Shown one piece after another: positions 1 through 14,715 of a stretch of 64,000 nucleotides of DNA. The stretch's first letter is position 1, and the number at the start of each line of letters is the position of its first letter. A program made the position numbers and the translations under genes. The notes below the pieces were generated by a model that saw nothing but the letters and a program-made list of their open reading frames with translations, was not told the DNA's origin and made no database searches. The DNA comes from Glandiceps talaboti (lineage: Eukaryota > Hemichordata > Enteropneusta > Spengelidae), in NCBI RefSeq assembly GCF_964340395.1, contig NC_135570.1:4887822-4951821 (forward strand), in the 5' to 3' direction.

Positions 1-1176
1 TTTTACATCATTTCACTTTAAACTAATAAGTACTGGCATTTAAACATAAAGATTTATTTGTGTATCATTTTTACTCGACCTACACAAAAACAAACAAATG
101 ATTTGTCATTCGCAGCATTCTGTATTTGAAACTGAATTGAGTTCGCTTGCATCTGCACTTCAGTCTTTACATATGCCCACTTCAACCAAATTAATGTTAA
201 CAGGAACAGGCGCTTGTAACTTGAAAAGAATCAAACAAGGCGACGACGACCTGGATTCGAAATGGTCATTTTTTCAGTATGTGTAGTTCATCCGATATAT
301 ATATGTATTATAGACCTAAGGCACTAAGTATACTAAGGGGTGTCGGCAGAAATGTTCAAAGAAACACAACAGATTTCCATCAATATTGCTGACAGTGTTC
401 CAATGACATCCTGAAGGCTAGAGACGAGTATCTTATCCGCCAACACAACCTGACATTTGCAGCACGAAGTATACTATACAAACAGACAATATAAATATGG
501 AACTAAAATTGAAATCTGTTTGGGATTTGAGGTGATACTCAACGACGGGAAGGAGGAGGGGTTACAATATAGGTAGGAATCACAGTGTGTAGCAGACGTT
601 GTTGATGATTTTAGTAAATGGACGAATTAAAGGATTTTTTTTTCAAGTTTGTGAATTTTATTATAAAACTTGATGTCGGTTCGTGATTCGAAATTTGTAA
701 AGGTTGGTATACAGACGATAATCAGTAAACAGACGACCTGGTGATAGATGACGATTAGAAAGCCATACGGAAGCTGGACCGGGGGTGGTGGGGTGGTGGT
801 GGTGGTGGTGGTGCGGAGAGTCGGTCAAATTGACATAAACTACAATGGGATCAATGTAAACACAATCAGATTGACCGGCTGTCGAGATGAAGCCGCACTT
901 CAACGCAATGACATTGACATTGATCTTGGAGAAGTGAGAAATACGTGTGCAAAGTCAACCGAATGCAACCACTGTTTGTTTTAAAGAAAAAAGTATCTCC
1001 ATCACTAAGACGACATAGCCTGGCTTGGTATATGGTGTGTCTGCCGGACAACTAATTTTCCAGGCAGAAAAGAATATGGTGATTATACTGTAATGATTCA
1101 TGTCAAAAATAAATACGAATTTGGAGTATGATATGAAATGAGATATTTTGGCCACCATTACAGTACGTGTTGTATA

Positions 1177-1190
1177 GTTGTCATGACAAC
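1177..1190. promoter_or_regulatory. Perfect 14-bp palindrome, RFX X-box-like
   Basis: GTTGTCATGACAAC is a perfect palindrome and fits the half-site pair GTTGYC/GRCAAC bound by RFX factors. A close relative, GTTGTCATGGTAAC, lies 250 bp away at 1427-1440. No gene start is visible nearby, so function is unknown; it could be a repeat fragment, since similar strings occur at 48189 and 49252. Confidence 0.3.
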
Positions 1191-1426
1191 AGATATAACA
1201 TTAGTGACCTACAGCGTTTGTACTTCAAACATTTTTGGACAAGTAACGAGAATCTAGACAAAGTAAATAAAAAAAAACAAGGAATGGTGTCTCTGTTGAC
1301 AATATTGAATACTTGTACAAACTCAATAAATGCACCCTGTTTTAAAATGTGTTGGTAAAACCACTATATCCAGTAACATTCAAACAGAGGTGAGGTGCTA
1401 CCCGACTGTAATTTCACACAATATTA

Positions 1427-1440
1427 GTTGTCATGGTAAC
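1427..1440. promoter_or_regulatory. RFX X-box-like site
   Basis: GTTGTCATGGTAAC matches the imperfect inverted repeat of RFX X-boxes. Same caveats as the site at 1177. Confidence 0.3.
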
Positions 1441-1984
1441 ATTCTATACGTCTGTATATACCTTCTGTTCTCCCGAAATAACACATACACCAGTTTACTA
1501 TTTACACAGAAATATCACAGTCATTTCAGGTCTGGAAATCACGCGTTCTCTGAATACAATACTTCGATAGTAAAAGTATCAACACAACTCATTTTTCGAT
1601 GAGGACAGGGAGGTAATACCGTGACTGTCGTAAATGGTGACGTACAACCAAACATATTGGCAATGACTTTAGACAAACCTATCGAATGTAAGTATCAGTC
1701 AATGTACTGATCAATTTCTCTGTATATTTCAAAACACATTTGACATAAAACAAGTTCATTTAAACAAGAAATTGACCTGAGTGATCTCTATTTAAGATGT
1801 AAACAAAGAAATTCGATATAGAAGACCGGAACATTACACACGAACTAATTGGATAAAGTGCCAACAAGTTGTACATACGTAACGATACATGTTTTGTATA
1901 CGTTTGGTCCAAAATCATAAATATGTATATAATATATATAAACAAATGTAATTGTCTCTACAGACCTCAACTGAAAAAGGGTTT

Positions 1985-1987
<3 letters not shown>

Positions 1988-2035
<48 letters not shown>
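1988..2035. repeat. (TA)n microsatellite
   Basis: About 24 uninterrupted TA dinucleotides. Confidence 0.95.
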
Positions 2036-2036
<1 letters not shown>

Positions 2037-2996
2037 GTGTATGTGACTGTCTATCTTTCTGTTTGTAAGTCTGTGTAAAACTAACATGTTACAGGCCGGG
2101 CAGGGGAATTTATGAAACCAATCTCTATTGTAGTCAGTAATAACTATGTAAGTTTGGACGACGTTATTTTACCGTGTCATTAAGTTGACCTTTCTTTGAT
2201 TATTATACTAATCACCGAAAATGTCGAAATTGCATTTAGAAGCGTTGGTTGCACGCCTCCGTCTTTGTGACTGACGATTACTGCAAACCCTGCGTGTGTT
2301 GACAGCCAGTGATATATGGGTGCCTTAAATCAACCTTACCCTCCCGGCTTACCGGCTTCGACGAACACATGCTGGTTGACGTTGTATGGTACTCGTAAAA
2401 AGCAATAAACGAAATAGCACGAGCAGGAAATACTTTACATATGCCACGTCTCACCGGCGCAGAATCCAACCAGCCATCAACAACCAAATGTTCAAAGTAC
2501 ATATTTAAAGTAAGAATTGCCCGTAAGGCGTTCCATTAACTTAATCGAAGATCTATAAGGGCGGTTTTTCTCTCTCTGTGAAACCTTTAGACAAGTAGGT
2601 ATACACCAGCGTTTGATGCCTCCCGAAATAAAGGTGTATTAATAACAAACTTTTCAGAACGTAAATGGAAACGCTCAAGCAATCGCCAACAAACAGTTCT
2701 TCTCTCTTTTACTTATCTTCTATAATTCTTAATTATTCTGAATTTGGACATTTCAAGAGATTGATTTGAAAAAAACATGTTTTTTTTTTCAATTTAAATT
2801 CTTAGAAATCAAAAATATTCATTTCAACCAGTTATCTGGGTGCTCAAATTACTGTGGCGGTGGTCTGTGTGGTATTGATATGGTTTCGGCTCAAGAATCA
2901 CCAAATCAACGTGACTATTGGTTTATGTACATAAGAAATCAATCAAAGTATATTCCAAACCACAAACTTTGTGAGTGCTTAAAATTTTCAATTTAA
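2036..2996. other. No recognisable gene
   Basis: A minus-strand open stretch at 2278-2502 (74 codons, relatively high GC, no frame-breaking repeats) encodes nothing I recognise. It could be a fragment of a dispersed element. The rest is AT-rich and featureless. Confidence 0.4.
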
Positions 2997-3361
2997 ACAA
3001 AAACTTGTGTGGTTCCGATTACACTCAATTTTAGAATAGGTGGGGTAGGTAGATTTTTTATTTTACTTTTTGTTATTTTTTTCATATGTGAGTGTCTAGT
3101 TCAGGTAGTTATGTTTTCCGTTGTTTTCCATATGGTCTCTGTGATATTGGTTTCTTCCTATCAGATGTACAGCCATTACAGATTGGAAGAACAGTTTTAT
3201 TTTGTCTTTTTAAGTTGATGTCAGTTTCCGCATTTACTATTTCTTGTGAGATTTCACAATTTTCGCGATTTAATTATTTTTTTCTCGAAGACGTAAAAAA
3301 AAGTTTAGGATCGGCGTGAAACTAGGTGGGGTCACCCCGGAACCATACATTTTTTAGGCCC
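2997..3361 (+). mobile_element. MITE-like element, copy A
   Basis: A 0.36-kb element with no coding capacity, homologous to an inverted copy at 50149-50520. Both ends carry inverted versions of a core GGTTCCG preceded by an A-rich stretch; the right end continues to TAGGCC. The two copies share long stretches throughout. It is likely a non-autonomous DNA transposon; the superfamily cannot be told from the ends. Confidence 0.7.
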
Positions 3362-4160
3362 AAGCAACAAGCAACAAAATATGGTTTACAAAATTGTCGT
3401 CTGCTTTTTGCTACAACATACATATTAAATTTTGTAAAATATATTTTGGATGTGATTTTCATTAAGTTATTGAGCTCCGATTTGGTTACTCCTGTTTACA
3501 TATTTCAATACATACTAACAAAACACAACACGGTTTATGTCGTCTGCAACTTGAACGACCTACATACCAAATTTTGTAAAAAAATTCATATTTAAATGGA
3601 TTTCATTAAATAACGGCGTATTTTTATCCCCATTTACAAAATGTATATAGTTACACACTGCCAAATGTTATTTGAAGCGATCTAAAATAACAATGAGCTT
3701 GGTTTATTTTATTTCATTTCGAAAGATAAAAGCCCTGTCTGCTATTAGAAACAGTAAATAACCCCAGCGACATAAACAGTACACATCGTAATAAAATGGA
3801 CGACGCAACTAGAGCGATTTTGAGAGAGAAACTTTTGATGTCCATAGTTTCATCATTGAAGAGATAAAGCAGGAAGTTTTTACAGTTGTAAAATCCATAA
3901 AACACTTGATTTTATAACTGCGGCGGTTTTGTCATATGCGAATATTTTATGTCCAACATTATAACGGAGACAGTAAAAAATATTAAAAAGGGTGAATGTA
4001 CGTTGTTTTGACTACACTGTCCTTTAATAATACCATGTCAGACTTGTGTAATGCTCGTCAATTGGATTGAAGTAGCGAAAACAACATTATCCACAATCGC
4101 CAGTAATTTCCACCGCCATATTAATAATTCACTACTCGCATTCACTGTACCTATGATTAT
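3362..4160. other. AT-rich spacer with a diverged tandem duplication
   Basis: Around 3411 and 3557 the same block recurs (ACATAC, then AAATTTTGTAAAA, then ATTTCATTAA), a diverged duplication with a period near 145 bp. No gene is seen. Confidence 0.5.
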
Positions 4161-4232
4161 TTTACTAGATTCTTTTGTGGGGACTTCAACGCCTGGATAG
4201 GCAGCGGCGCTTCACGGGCCGTGGACGGGTAG
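4161..4232 (+). pseudogene. Possible relic of a LINE-type endonuclease
   Basis: A 23-codon frame ending in TAG contains FFCGDFNAWIGSG. GDFNAxxG is a hallmark of the exonuclease-endonuclease-phosphatase domain of APE-type LINE retrotransposons. No flanking domain survives within reach, so this is at most a tiny fossil; a chance match is possible. Confidence 0.3.
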
Positions 4233-5639
4233 GCGGGTTGAACTCGTTAAATATTCAGAACATGCGAAAGACAATTTGCTTAATGAAAAGTCTTCGTTGT
4301 TCAACTTAATCAAATTCGTCACGTAAAATCGAAGTTTTATACGAAGTAAATTTGTTACACGGCGGCGTTTAAACATATAGAACCAGATGCAAAATGTCTA
4401 TTTTCACACTAATTAATTACAAATCCTTAACAATAAGCAATGACCGAATTAAGATAAGCTGGACGGACAGCGACACGATTCCGAGCAGGATGGATGTATG
4501 CAATCTCCGTTACAAACTATTTTGACGACATTTTCTTCAGATTTTCCGAGTGCTTATTTCAGCGTGTCAGGTTTCAAACCATGCCCTTGTACATTTTATA
4601 CCATTTATTGTCTCAAACGATTTTACACGATTGTTGCTTATTTTATTTTTAGGAACATATATCAAAATTAGGCGGGAAACAATTTTTTTTACAATAACTG
4701 CTAAATTTGTATGTAATAATGATACTAATAAATCCATGTGGATTCGCAATAAGATTACATTTCCTTTTCCCGGATGAAAATTATTCATAAAATTCACGAT
4801 GTGACAGGAATGGAAGCAAAACAAATTAGACTAAAAAATTGCATAATTTTATCAACGATTTACAATAGATTATCAATTTGAAGACCGATTTGATGAGGAC
4901 ACAGACTAAACAAAACGCTGTTGGAAAGTGTGGTCATGTCGGAGAACCCCCTTTACAAGTCACTCATTCAAATTCAACAATAGGGTGTACCAGTCGGCCT
5001 TGTCGATATAAGTACGCCATTCATTCAGGCAATTTTACAAAGAAATCGCAGACTTATTGACGGGTGAATTTTTCATTTCAAAAATCCATATCCTTGGATG
5101 AAATATTATCACTGCCACGAATCAAGATACAAATGGGAGATAGAAGTATCCTGCTTTGAGCTGGATCCATGGAAAGACTCACGGACGTTTATCTCGAAGG
5201 CTTGAATAAGATAACGTTGCTCTGCACGTGTTTCTATGCACGTAACGAGAAACTAAATATATAGTATAATGCCGGTATGACACTAGCCTTTCAATTGCTG
5301 CCAAAGACGTTTTGAATAGCTCAACTGGAGTAGCATATGCTGTGTTAGATTTGGAACCTGCCACCCGAAGCGTTCTCGACATGTCTCCCACCAGTCATCG
5401 CAATCATCCGTGATGGAGTAAAAAAGCAACGCCGGTAAAACCATCGATAAAATGTGAAACAACGAACTGCAATATATATATATCTATGTCTGTCCTTACC
5501 TTAACTGTGGATGTTTTACTGTTCGTTTCTCCAATAAGGTGAGACTGTCCTCAAATCGCCCTACGTCTTTAGCATCACCAGTGCACAACAGTGGTGTTAT
5601 TACAAACGCTCTGTCCAATCTGTTCCAATTTCAATCCGC
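4233..5639. other. No recognisable gene
   Basis: AT-rich. A 70-codon minus-strand frame at 5179-5391 lies just beside the CpG-rich patch but has no recognised motif or convincing splice context. Confidence 0.4.
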
Positions 5640-5765
5640 TGTTCGACAGTGTTTACACCGCTGTAGTTTAGCTCGCCCGTACGACCAAACGATGCATGTA
5701 TAAGAGTCCCGTGGGGCGCGCTGTCGATTTCTGCGCACGCGCCGTCCTCGTCCTCAACAAAATTT
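5640..5765. promoter_or_regulatory. CpG-rich promoter-like patch with NRF1-like site
   Basis: In a CpG-poor background this 126-bp block has roughly 16 CpGs. It contains TGCGCACGCGCC at 5732-5743 (11 of 12 to the NRF1 palindrome), TATAAGAG at 5699-5706 on the plus strand, and an inverted CCAAT (ATTGG) just outside at 5774-5778. No first exon is identifiable on either side, so the promoter call is tentative. Confidence 0.35.
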
Positions 5766-7144
5766 CACACCTGATTGGTCGCTTTATCTAGTGAATCTGA
5801 TTATCTCATTGAGAACGTTAGCTGGAGAATAATAGAGTTTGACAAACCTCATAGCCGAACAGATGTCACCTAAAGTTGTATTACTGTTTTATCGGACATA
5901 TTCGTGGGGCCTCTCTCTTGGCATAGAATCAGCCGCGTCGGACGATCACAACTATATTTTGTCATCATAATAAGCAACATGGAATGAAAACATCACAGCG
6001 TAATTTTTATAGTCGCGTACTACACGACCGCACAAAGGCAAAAATAGTGGCAACTTTTAAGTGTAGCTTCGCCTTTTCAGACATTTCACTGAGCATATGT
6101 CGGTGTTCATTACTCATGCCTGGTGAATTTATACACAAATTTGCTTTTGACGCATGGTTTTCTTTCGCTTATTTTATTGGCCCGAAATCTCTCTTTTTAT
6201 AAGTTAATAGCACGGAGCTTTAGTGCCATCTGTTTCGGTCAAAAATGAAAATCTGTACTGTTAGTTTTGACTTCAATGCAACATATTTCTTTTTCCTTCG
6301 AATTTTATTTTACGCTTGTTGACGTTCCGTTCTAAAAGATCGATTTCCCTGTATTAACTGTGTAAAACTCAAACCATTTGTCGAGTATCGTACGTTCTGG
6401 GATTTTTAAAAAAAAGACATCGCAAGGGGGATATTTTAAACGGTTCTAGCTAAAATGACTCAGCGGGCATCAAATCAATCAGCCTGTTGGAATAATCTAC
6501 GTTGTCCTCGCGCGGAAGGACTCTTTGTTGTCGGGTTAGCAACAAGCTCAAGCGATCACAGGGATTTCCACTGTACATGCTACAGCTCGAGCTAGTTGTG
6601 CCGAGTGTCGGTCGCGGCGCGTGCCAGCTTGCTGTATTGACGTTCCTCCTTTGATACTGTACAGTACTCGACAGTCGAAAAGAAAGAAGTTGAAATTAAA
6701 TTTGCATTACGCGAAGAGGCGCAACCCGACACTCTGTGGTAATCACGGTGGATAAGTATCATTACTATACGCGTGTAAGTGTATCCTTCTGCTAACATTG
6801 CTCGCCGCCGAGCGTCTGTCTACTCAGGGTTGAAATAACGGAAAACATCAGCAACCAAATCAGAAAACGTATATATAATTAATCAATGGTACAAACGTGT
6901 AGCTAGATTTGACGGATACAGAAACCCTTGAGGTTTCCCGCTTCGAAATCGTGCAATTTCTCAGAAAAAAACTACGTGTCAATCTCATTTTATCGTTTTG
7001 TTAATGCCAACCTCTTTACACGAGAATGGCAAGCGATACCAAATGAAAGAAATATACAACTTGTATGTGTGTATCGAGAGAAGTATACGAATTGAAAATC
7101 ATTTCTCTCAGTATATCATCAAATAACACTGTGTGTGTGCGTCT
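5766..7144. other. Mixed-composition spacer
   Basis: Moderately raised GC and CpG at 6500-6640 and 6715-6820, otherwise AT-rich. No supported gene. Confidence 0.4.
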
Positions 7145-7152
7145 GTCAGTCA

Positions 7153-7216
<64 letters not shown>

Positions 7217-7317
7217 GACTGTCTGTCTGTCTGTCTGTCGGCCTGCCTATCTGTCTGTGTCTGTCTGTCTGTCTGTCTGTCTGACTGACTGTCTGTCTGT
7301 CTGTCTGTCGGCCTGCC

Positions 7318-7357
<40 letters not shown>

Positions 7358-7409
7358 GGCCTGCCTATCTGTCTGACTGACTGTCTGTCTGTCTGTCTGT
7401 CGGCCTGCC

Positions 7410-7469
<60 letters not shown>

Positions 7470-7470
7470 G
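7145..7470. repeat. (CTGT)n microsatellite with embedded longer period
   Basis: CTGT tetranucleotides interrupted by CGGCCTGCC blocks at about 7239, 7309, 7357 and 7401, which are followed alternately by TAT and TGT. The array has therefore grown by copying larger segments as well as by slippage. Open frames across it encode only simple periodic peptides. Confidence 0.95.
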
Positions 7471-8449
7471 TATATATGTTTACGAGCAAGGTCAATCATG
7501 GCGAGTTGACAACGTTGTCAGTTTGTGTCATTGTATGTATATACAATGTCAATGTTCTATTTTATTGTTGCTGTAAGTTGTCTAAAATCGTATACACAAA
7601 GCTACATAAATCATCCATTTGTAGATTGATAGACTAACGTTCCAATTGTAATAAATTTATAATATTCACCGTTATTCACGATCACTGAACAGAAAAAACC
7701 CCTCCACGATGAAAGAATTGTAATACTTGGCTTTTATCAATAGACTTAATCTATGCAAAGAAATCACGTTATGATTTACAATTTGACAATACAATGGCCA
7801 AGTGTATAGCATACGTACGTGTACTATCAAGGACGAGTGATCTACTAACCTTGAATGGAAGCTGTATTGATAATCGGATCTGTAGTCAATGTTGAAGCAT
7901 CATTGATGAATACTTGGCTAGACTTTTCCATCAGTTTGACTATAAAGTTGTTACTTTGGGGGAAAAAGGGGGGAAAAGTTGTTACTGAGGATCAGCTTAA
8001 AGGATGCGTGCGATGGCGCAGTCTAAGTATAATTTCCAAGTGGTACGGTATATACAGCTGTGAGATCAACATAGATGTACATTTCACACTGTTTTGATAA
8101 ATACATTATTTGTTAGTGTTGGTCATTCAATGATTCACTGTTTGTTTATTTTGATCTTTTTGTTTGTTTTTGTGGCGTGTATTGTGGTATGACACTTAAA
8201 CAAAATGCGAACTGGACTTTATAAGCAATTGATTGAAATACGGTACCCATACGACAAGTCTTTCATAGAAACGTAGAAATGATTATTAGTCCGTAAGAAA
8301 TGACAAAAAATCCCATATATAGACACACTTGTTGTATTGTTTGTTGATTATAACGATTTTACGTTCATTGTTTAAATAATAAACTTTTATAATTGTGATT
8401 TTATGACTTGCAGTGTTAACTGATCTTTTTGGTTAATATTACACAGATT
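7471..8449. other. No recognisable gene
   Basis: AT-rich; nothing supported. Confidence 0.5.
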
Positions 8450-8990
8450 GGTTGGTTAGTTGATTGGGTGGATGGACGTGTGGGTGGGCAAGTGGGTAGA
8501 TGGGTGAGTGGATGGATTGATGGAAAGATGATCATGGATAGATGGATGAATGAATGAATGAATGAATGAATGGATGGATGGATGGATGGATATTTGGTTG
8601 GTTGGTTGGTTGGTTGGTTGGTTGGTTGAATGGATGGATGGATGGATGGATGGATGAATGGATGGTTGGTTAGTTAGTTGGTTTGCTTATTGACTGATTG
8701 GTTGGTTGCTTAGTTAAGTTGGAGAGATGACTGGATTGATGGATGGATGGTTGTTGTTGTTTTTAGAGATAGCTTACTGGCTGAATGAATGGATGAATGA
8801 ATGAATGAATGAATGAATGAATGAATGAATGAATGAATGAATGAATGAATGAATGAATGAATGGACGGACGGACGGACGGACGGACGGACGGACAGATGG
8901 CTGGATGGACGAATACGTAAACTGAATGATGGCCAAATGATTTAATCAAATGAATGCATTAATCAATCAATCAATCAATCAATCAATCTA
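8450..8990. repeat. Compound GGTT/GGAT/GAAT/GGAC/ATCA microsatellites
   Basis: Successive tetranucleotide blocks: GGAT/GGTT mixtures at 8450-8705, GAAT at about 8783-8862, GGAC at 8862-8893 and ATCA at about 8961-8990. Neighbouring blocks differ by single substitutions, as expected for stepwise expansion. Confidence 0.9.
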
Positions 8991-11154
8991 TCGACTAATG
9001 CGTTTACTAATTGATACATTGGTATCGTAATAGATTATTTTATTTGATTCGATGTATTAATTCATTTACTCATTATCTTCATTGTAAATAATTATCTCAT
9101 TAACTATGATCTGCAGGAGTTAAATTCATAGTAGGAAATTTACAACGGCGTTCCTCGGTCTCATGGGTTCCAAGAAACGCAATATAATGTCGTTTCGTAG
9201 TGTGCGGCAAGGAAGACGACGATATAAAGACAAATTCTGTAATTGAGGTTTAGACAGGGAAAACGAGTTGAATCCCATTGAGAGGTGATAATTTATATTT
9301 GTAACGAATATAGTAAAATGTAAGAATGTCATGGCCATTTTACCATTGAAAACACTTCGTGCGTTTATTTTATTTTTTTACACCAGTCCTGCACTTCGTA
9401 TAAGTTTTTATTACTATTGATACATAGACATACGACCCTCGCCTTTCATACACGGTATGGACGTTAACTATCGTATAGTACAACCGTGCCGATGCTGTAC
9501 GCCATACATGTGTACTACGATACAATTCAAAAGTGCAGAATTGTGGATAACACAGTCCTTAAAACTAATAAAAATCACTGACGTTCTCTTATATTTCTTT
9601 TGTCTACTTCTAAGGAGTCTAGTCATGTACGTATTTCACCATGAACGAGTGAAGGTGTTTTAACACAAACAAAGAATCAGTTTGAGCGAACGAGTCACCC
9701 GGTACCCAGTACCCAGACACCAGGTACCCAGACATCCAAAGTCGGCAAATACTTTCATTCTTTCAATGAGTGAAAAAAAATACACCAAACACTCAGTTAT
9801 TAAGTAAAACATGTACAACAATATTTAAAACATCAACAACAACAAAATGCTCGCTTAATTGGATTGTTTACCAACAGAATGTACAACTTAAATTTAAAAT
9901 ATGTCATCAAGTTTCTCGAACTTTAATTTCTCTTTTGAATGATTCTTTCAATTCGACATTTTTTTGGGGGTTTAGACCTAATGCTAAACATGTTTTGGTA
10001 AGAAGTTTGTATATTTCAATCATTCGAATACATTTAAGACAAGATGTGAATTCCAACGACATGTACGAAATGTACGGTGAAATCTGATTCGACAGATGCG
10101 TGTGCACTTGAAAATAAAGACTACTTCAAATCTCCCTTGACAATTATTGAAATATTAGGTTTTCAAGTTCAAAATTATCATAATGCTACTCGGTGAAAAC
10201 GGTATTATGAAATAAAATCGTGGTATTTCGGTACTTTACATTATTTTTATATGCTCAGACTCAACAGTGAAATTTAGACATCAAAGAAGTCCGGTTTGTT
10301 GTCATTATTGACTTCTCACGATAAACAATACTCACACGCGATCGACAACATATCCATGCCTGTGAAATAACCTCCAAAATATTAACCTCAAGAAACTTGT
10401 ACCAACTTCATGTTGGTTTCCATGGTTACAGCCTTTCATTTTCAGAATATTAATAAATGTTATATTGCCACTGATGAACTATTAATACCAAGCAAAGAAT
10501 AAATGTTGATTAGGGGTAACGTCCGTGAGCGTCAGGAGAGAGTTTCAATATATAATTTCATTTCTAAATTACGAGGCGGTGATAACTCGTAGGAATCATA
10601 TTGGAGTATAAGTTGACCGACACAGGTCAGCGCCAACATGCCGTACTTTGCAAACCCATAAAGATAATTGAAGTCGTCCATGATCGTTCAGATGTACATA
10701 TCAGTCTCATGTTTCAGCCTAAAGGCGAATGCTAACATACATAATACACAGGGATATTGTGGGCTCACCTTCGCTTACGGCGAGTCATTGATATTAGCTC
10801 GCTCCGAGGTAGAGTTATATTATGTATATGTGTTCAAGCAAATGTAGTTTAAAATCATCTAATTCTGTCAATATGTTTAATTTCACGCAAAGCAAAGTTG
10901 TAACGTTTGCATGACTGTTTAGATGTACTTGGTGAAATTTATTAAATTCAGTGACAAAGAATTATATGCAATGTGAGTTTGCTGGTGTGTATATTACGGG
11001 TCCGGACTTAATACATGCAGTGATTGTTAAGGGCGTATATAATAGTTGACAGCTTTTTGTATTGATTGAGACATAAAAGGCAACATCTCGCAATACTAAA
11101 TGTATTTCATTTTAATAGAAAATAACATCTCTTCTCTCTTCCCTTCAGTCTGTC
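8991..11154. other. No recognisable gene
   Basis: AT-rich sequence with several 60 to 105 codon frames but no family motif. Confidence 0.5.
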
Positions 11155-13335
<2,181 letters not shown>

Positions 13336-13745
13336 TTCTAAAGTTTTAGCGTGCCAAATGTCAACTTTCAATTACAGTGGTGGACACGATGTAAGCTTTT
13401 GGCGCAAAATATACGCATACTAAATCAATACTCAATATTCCAATATTTGTAGCGCCAAAATCTTTAGCGCCTAAACGTCAATATTCAATTAAGTTACGGG
13501 GTGGTATTGGCGTAAATATCCCAAAACGCGGCGGGCGTCTGTTCCAGAAGTTGTAGCTACCAATATCACCATTCATCTCTGTGTTGATAATGACATAAAC
13601 TTATGACGAAACTATACCCAAAAACCCGACCGTCGGTTCCAGAATGTGTAGCCATCCAAATATCAACATTCAATTACCGTGGTGAGGATAACGTAAACTG
13701 TTGATGAAAATATACCCAAAACCCAACTGTCGGTTCCAGAATTGT
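13336..13745. repeat. Degenerate tandem repeat, about 100-bp unit
   Basis: Recurrent blocks CAACATTCAATTAC, ATACCCAAAAC and GTCGGTTCCAGAA appear in the same order about four times at roughly 100-bp spacing with substantial divergence. Confidence 0.6.
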
Positions 13746-14461
13746 TGTACAAAGTGATAAAAAAATCATAAAACTAGGGGGCTTCGAAACCCATTTCAAC
13801 TGTTAGTTGTCTTTGTTAGTGATTAAAAAGTCATGCGGAGACCATATTTCATCTTGCAAAATGTTGCAAGTCAAAAGATCAACATCTATAGTATTTCCTT
13901 TCCCTAATTTGCCATTATGTTAGGGAAATTTCATCAGAGACGCCAAGGAAAATATTGTCAATTACACTTTATCCTCAAAACCAATTTTCAAAATTTCTGT
14001 ATGGGAGATTTATTTTAATATCAATTTAATAGCCTGTCAATTAGAATGATATTGTAAGATACGGCTGACAATGTGTTTTCTTGTAAAACACGAACGACAA
14101 CTGGCTTATCGCCTACCATGACATCATAACCCAACCCGTGGAGCGGAACATTCAACGTCACCACTCATCAAACTTATCGATCATGACAGAGATTATTCTA
14201 TACGCGATATATTCATTTTCCAGATGATTTTTCGATTTCATCATCAAAGAAAAGTAGCGTGCAACACATTTAAAAGAAACAAAAATCATTGCGATTTGTT
14301 TGACAGATACTAAGGCTGCACTGTGAATGTTCTAAAATTTGACCTATGAACTTGTCTTCGCTAGAAGTGACGTCATCTGCTTAGCAGGAAAGTGGACTTT
14401 AATATCTGTTACGAGTTTACTGTCATCGCAATGGGAGCTATACATCCCGATCAGCGACTTG

Positions 14462-14715
14462 TCAATTTCAAAATAAATGGATGGTTGTTTGGTTTCAACT
14501 AGTGAGAGAGTGTGAAATGAACATCTCCTGCTATCAATATCGTGTCCATTTCAAAATAAAACGATGGTGCCCGATTGGTTAGTTTCAAAATCGATAAATG
14601 AACGGTTGCTTGGTTTTAACTAGTGAGACAGCTTGAGAGAATGTCAATTGAACGTTGCTATCAATATTTTGATCATTTCAAAAAAGGGTGGTGCCAGATT
14701 ATTTTTTTTTTAAAT
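14462..14715. repeat. Diverged tandem duplication, about 118-bp unit
   Basis: TTTCAAAAT...GGTTG.TTGGTTT.AACTAGTGAGA followed by GCTATCAATAT occurs at about 14467 and again at about 14584. Confidence 0.65.

Larger units (their letters stand above)
1..1987. other. No recognisable gene
   Basis: AT-rich unique-looking sequence. Short open frames exist but none shows codon structure, splice context or a family motif I recognise. Contains a short GGT run at 785-813 and two RFX-box-like palindromes listed separately. Confidence 0.5.
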
